DNA from: Synechococcaceae cyanobacterium RL_1_2
Lineage (GTDB): Bacteria; Cyanobacteriota; Cyanobacteriia; Cyanobacteriales; JAAUPO01
Direction: 5' to 3'
Assembly (NCBI GenBank): GCA_012033095.1
Contig: JAAUPO010000136.1
Span: 1-6,652, forward strand
DNA length: 6,652 bases
Part shown: piece by piece, positions 6,521 through 6,652 of the stretch
How positions within the stretch are numbered: position 1 is the stretch's first letter
Layout: every line of letters starts with the position of its first letter
Position numbers and translations under genes: made by a program
The notes under the pieces: model-generated
Database searches by the model: none
Told to the model about the DNA's origin: nothing
Seen by the model: only the letters and a program-made list of their open reading frames with translations

Positions 6521-6652
6521 CTAAGAACGTGTTTGAAAAGTATCAAATGTTGTGGAGTCGCCCCCTAAATCCCCCAATTTGGCGAACTTTATTGCTTAAA
6601 ATTTAGGTAATTTACCCCAGACTCAGGGAAAACGCATACTCCCCTTTTTTTC
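6521..6652 (+). repeat. Intergenic repeat family, copy 3 (may run past window)
   Basis: Begins CTAAGAACGTGTTTGAAAAG nine bases after the purH stop. From AGAACG to TTTATTG, about 71 bases, it equals the reverse complement of copy 2 except for one C in a C-run. Beyond that it diverges, and the right end (CCCAGACTCAGGGAAAACG) is decayed or incomplete. The window ends within or just past it. Confidence 0.88.

Overview
The window looks like cyanobacterial chromosome. The palindrome GCGATCGC, the HIP1 element typical of many cyanobacteria, occurs at least eight times (342, 1218, 4131, 4982, 5821, 6073, 6223 and 6295). The protein types also fit: a multi-domain REC-PAS-PAS histidine kinase, a cyanobacterial-type prohibitin and a bifunctional PurH. 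I cannot name a genus.

Layout: 1-688 is non-coding, with GC-rich tandem repeats at the left end, several palindromes and a possible promoter near 426-455. 689-2683 (+) encodes a hybrid sensor kinase. 2681-2828 holds a small tandem repeat and a 122-bp MITE-like element between convergent genes. 2903-3771 (-) encodes an SPFH/prohibitin membrane protein, with a doubtful 28-codon ORF just upstream of it. 4128-4602 (-) encodes a small secreted protein of unknown function. 4979-6512 (+) is purH. Three copies of one ~120-bp repeat lie at 3999-4121 (+), 4780-4902 (-) and 6521-6652 (+). They bracket the secreted-protein gene and purH with inverted arms.

The dominant oddity is that all four real genes are interrupted, seven times in all. 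Every interruption is a one-base change at a homopolymer (A8, A4, A5, A3, T7, G5, T4), and the neighbouring frame continues the protein perfectly. Six look like a lost base and one like a gained base. Even the purine-biosynthesis gene purH is hit. The simplest reading is uncorrected homopolymer errors in the assembly, not four decaying genes, so I annotate the genes as reconstructed full-length CDSs and list the break points.

The genes do not form an obvious pathway. The kinase and the prohibitin converge, and the secreted-protein gene and purH diverge, so each is probably its own transcription unit. I see no convincing new multi-gene system. The most interesting biology is the repeat population: two element families sharing a CCCCC/GGGGG hairpin core, and purH lying between near-identical inverted copies.
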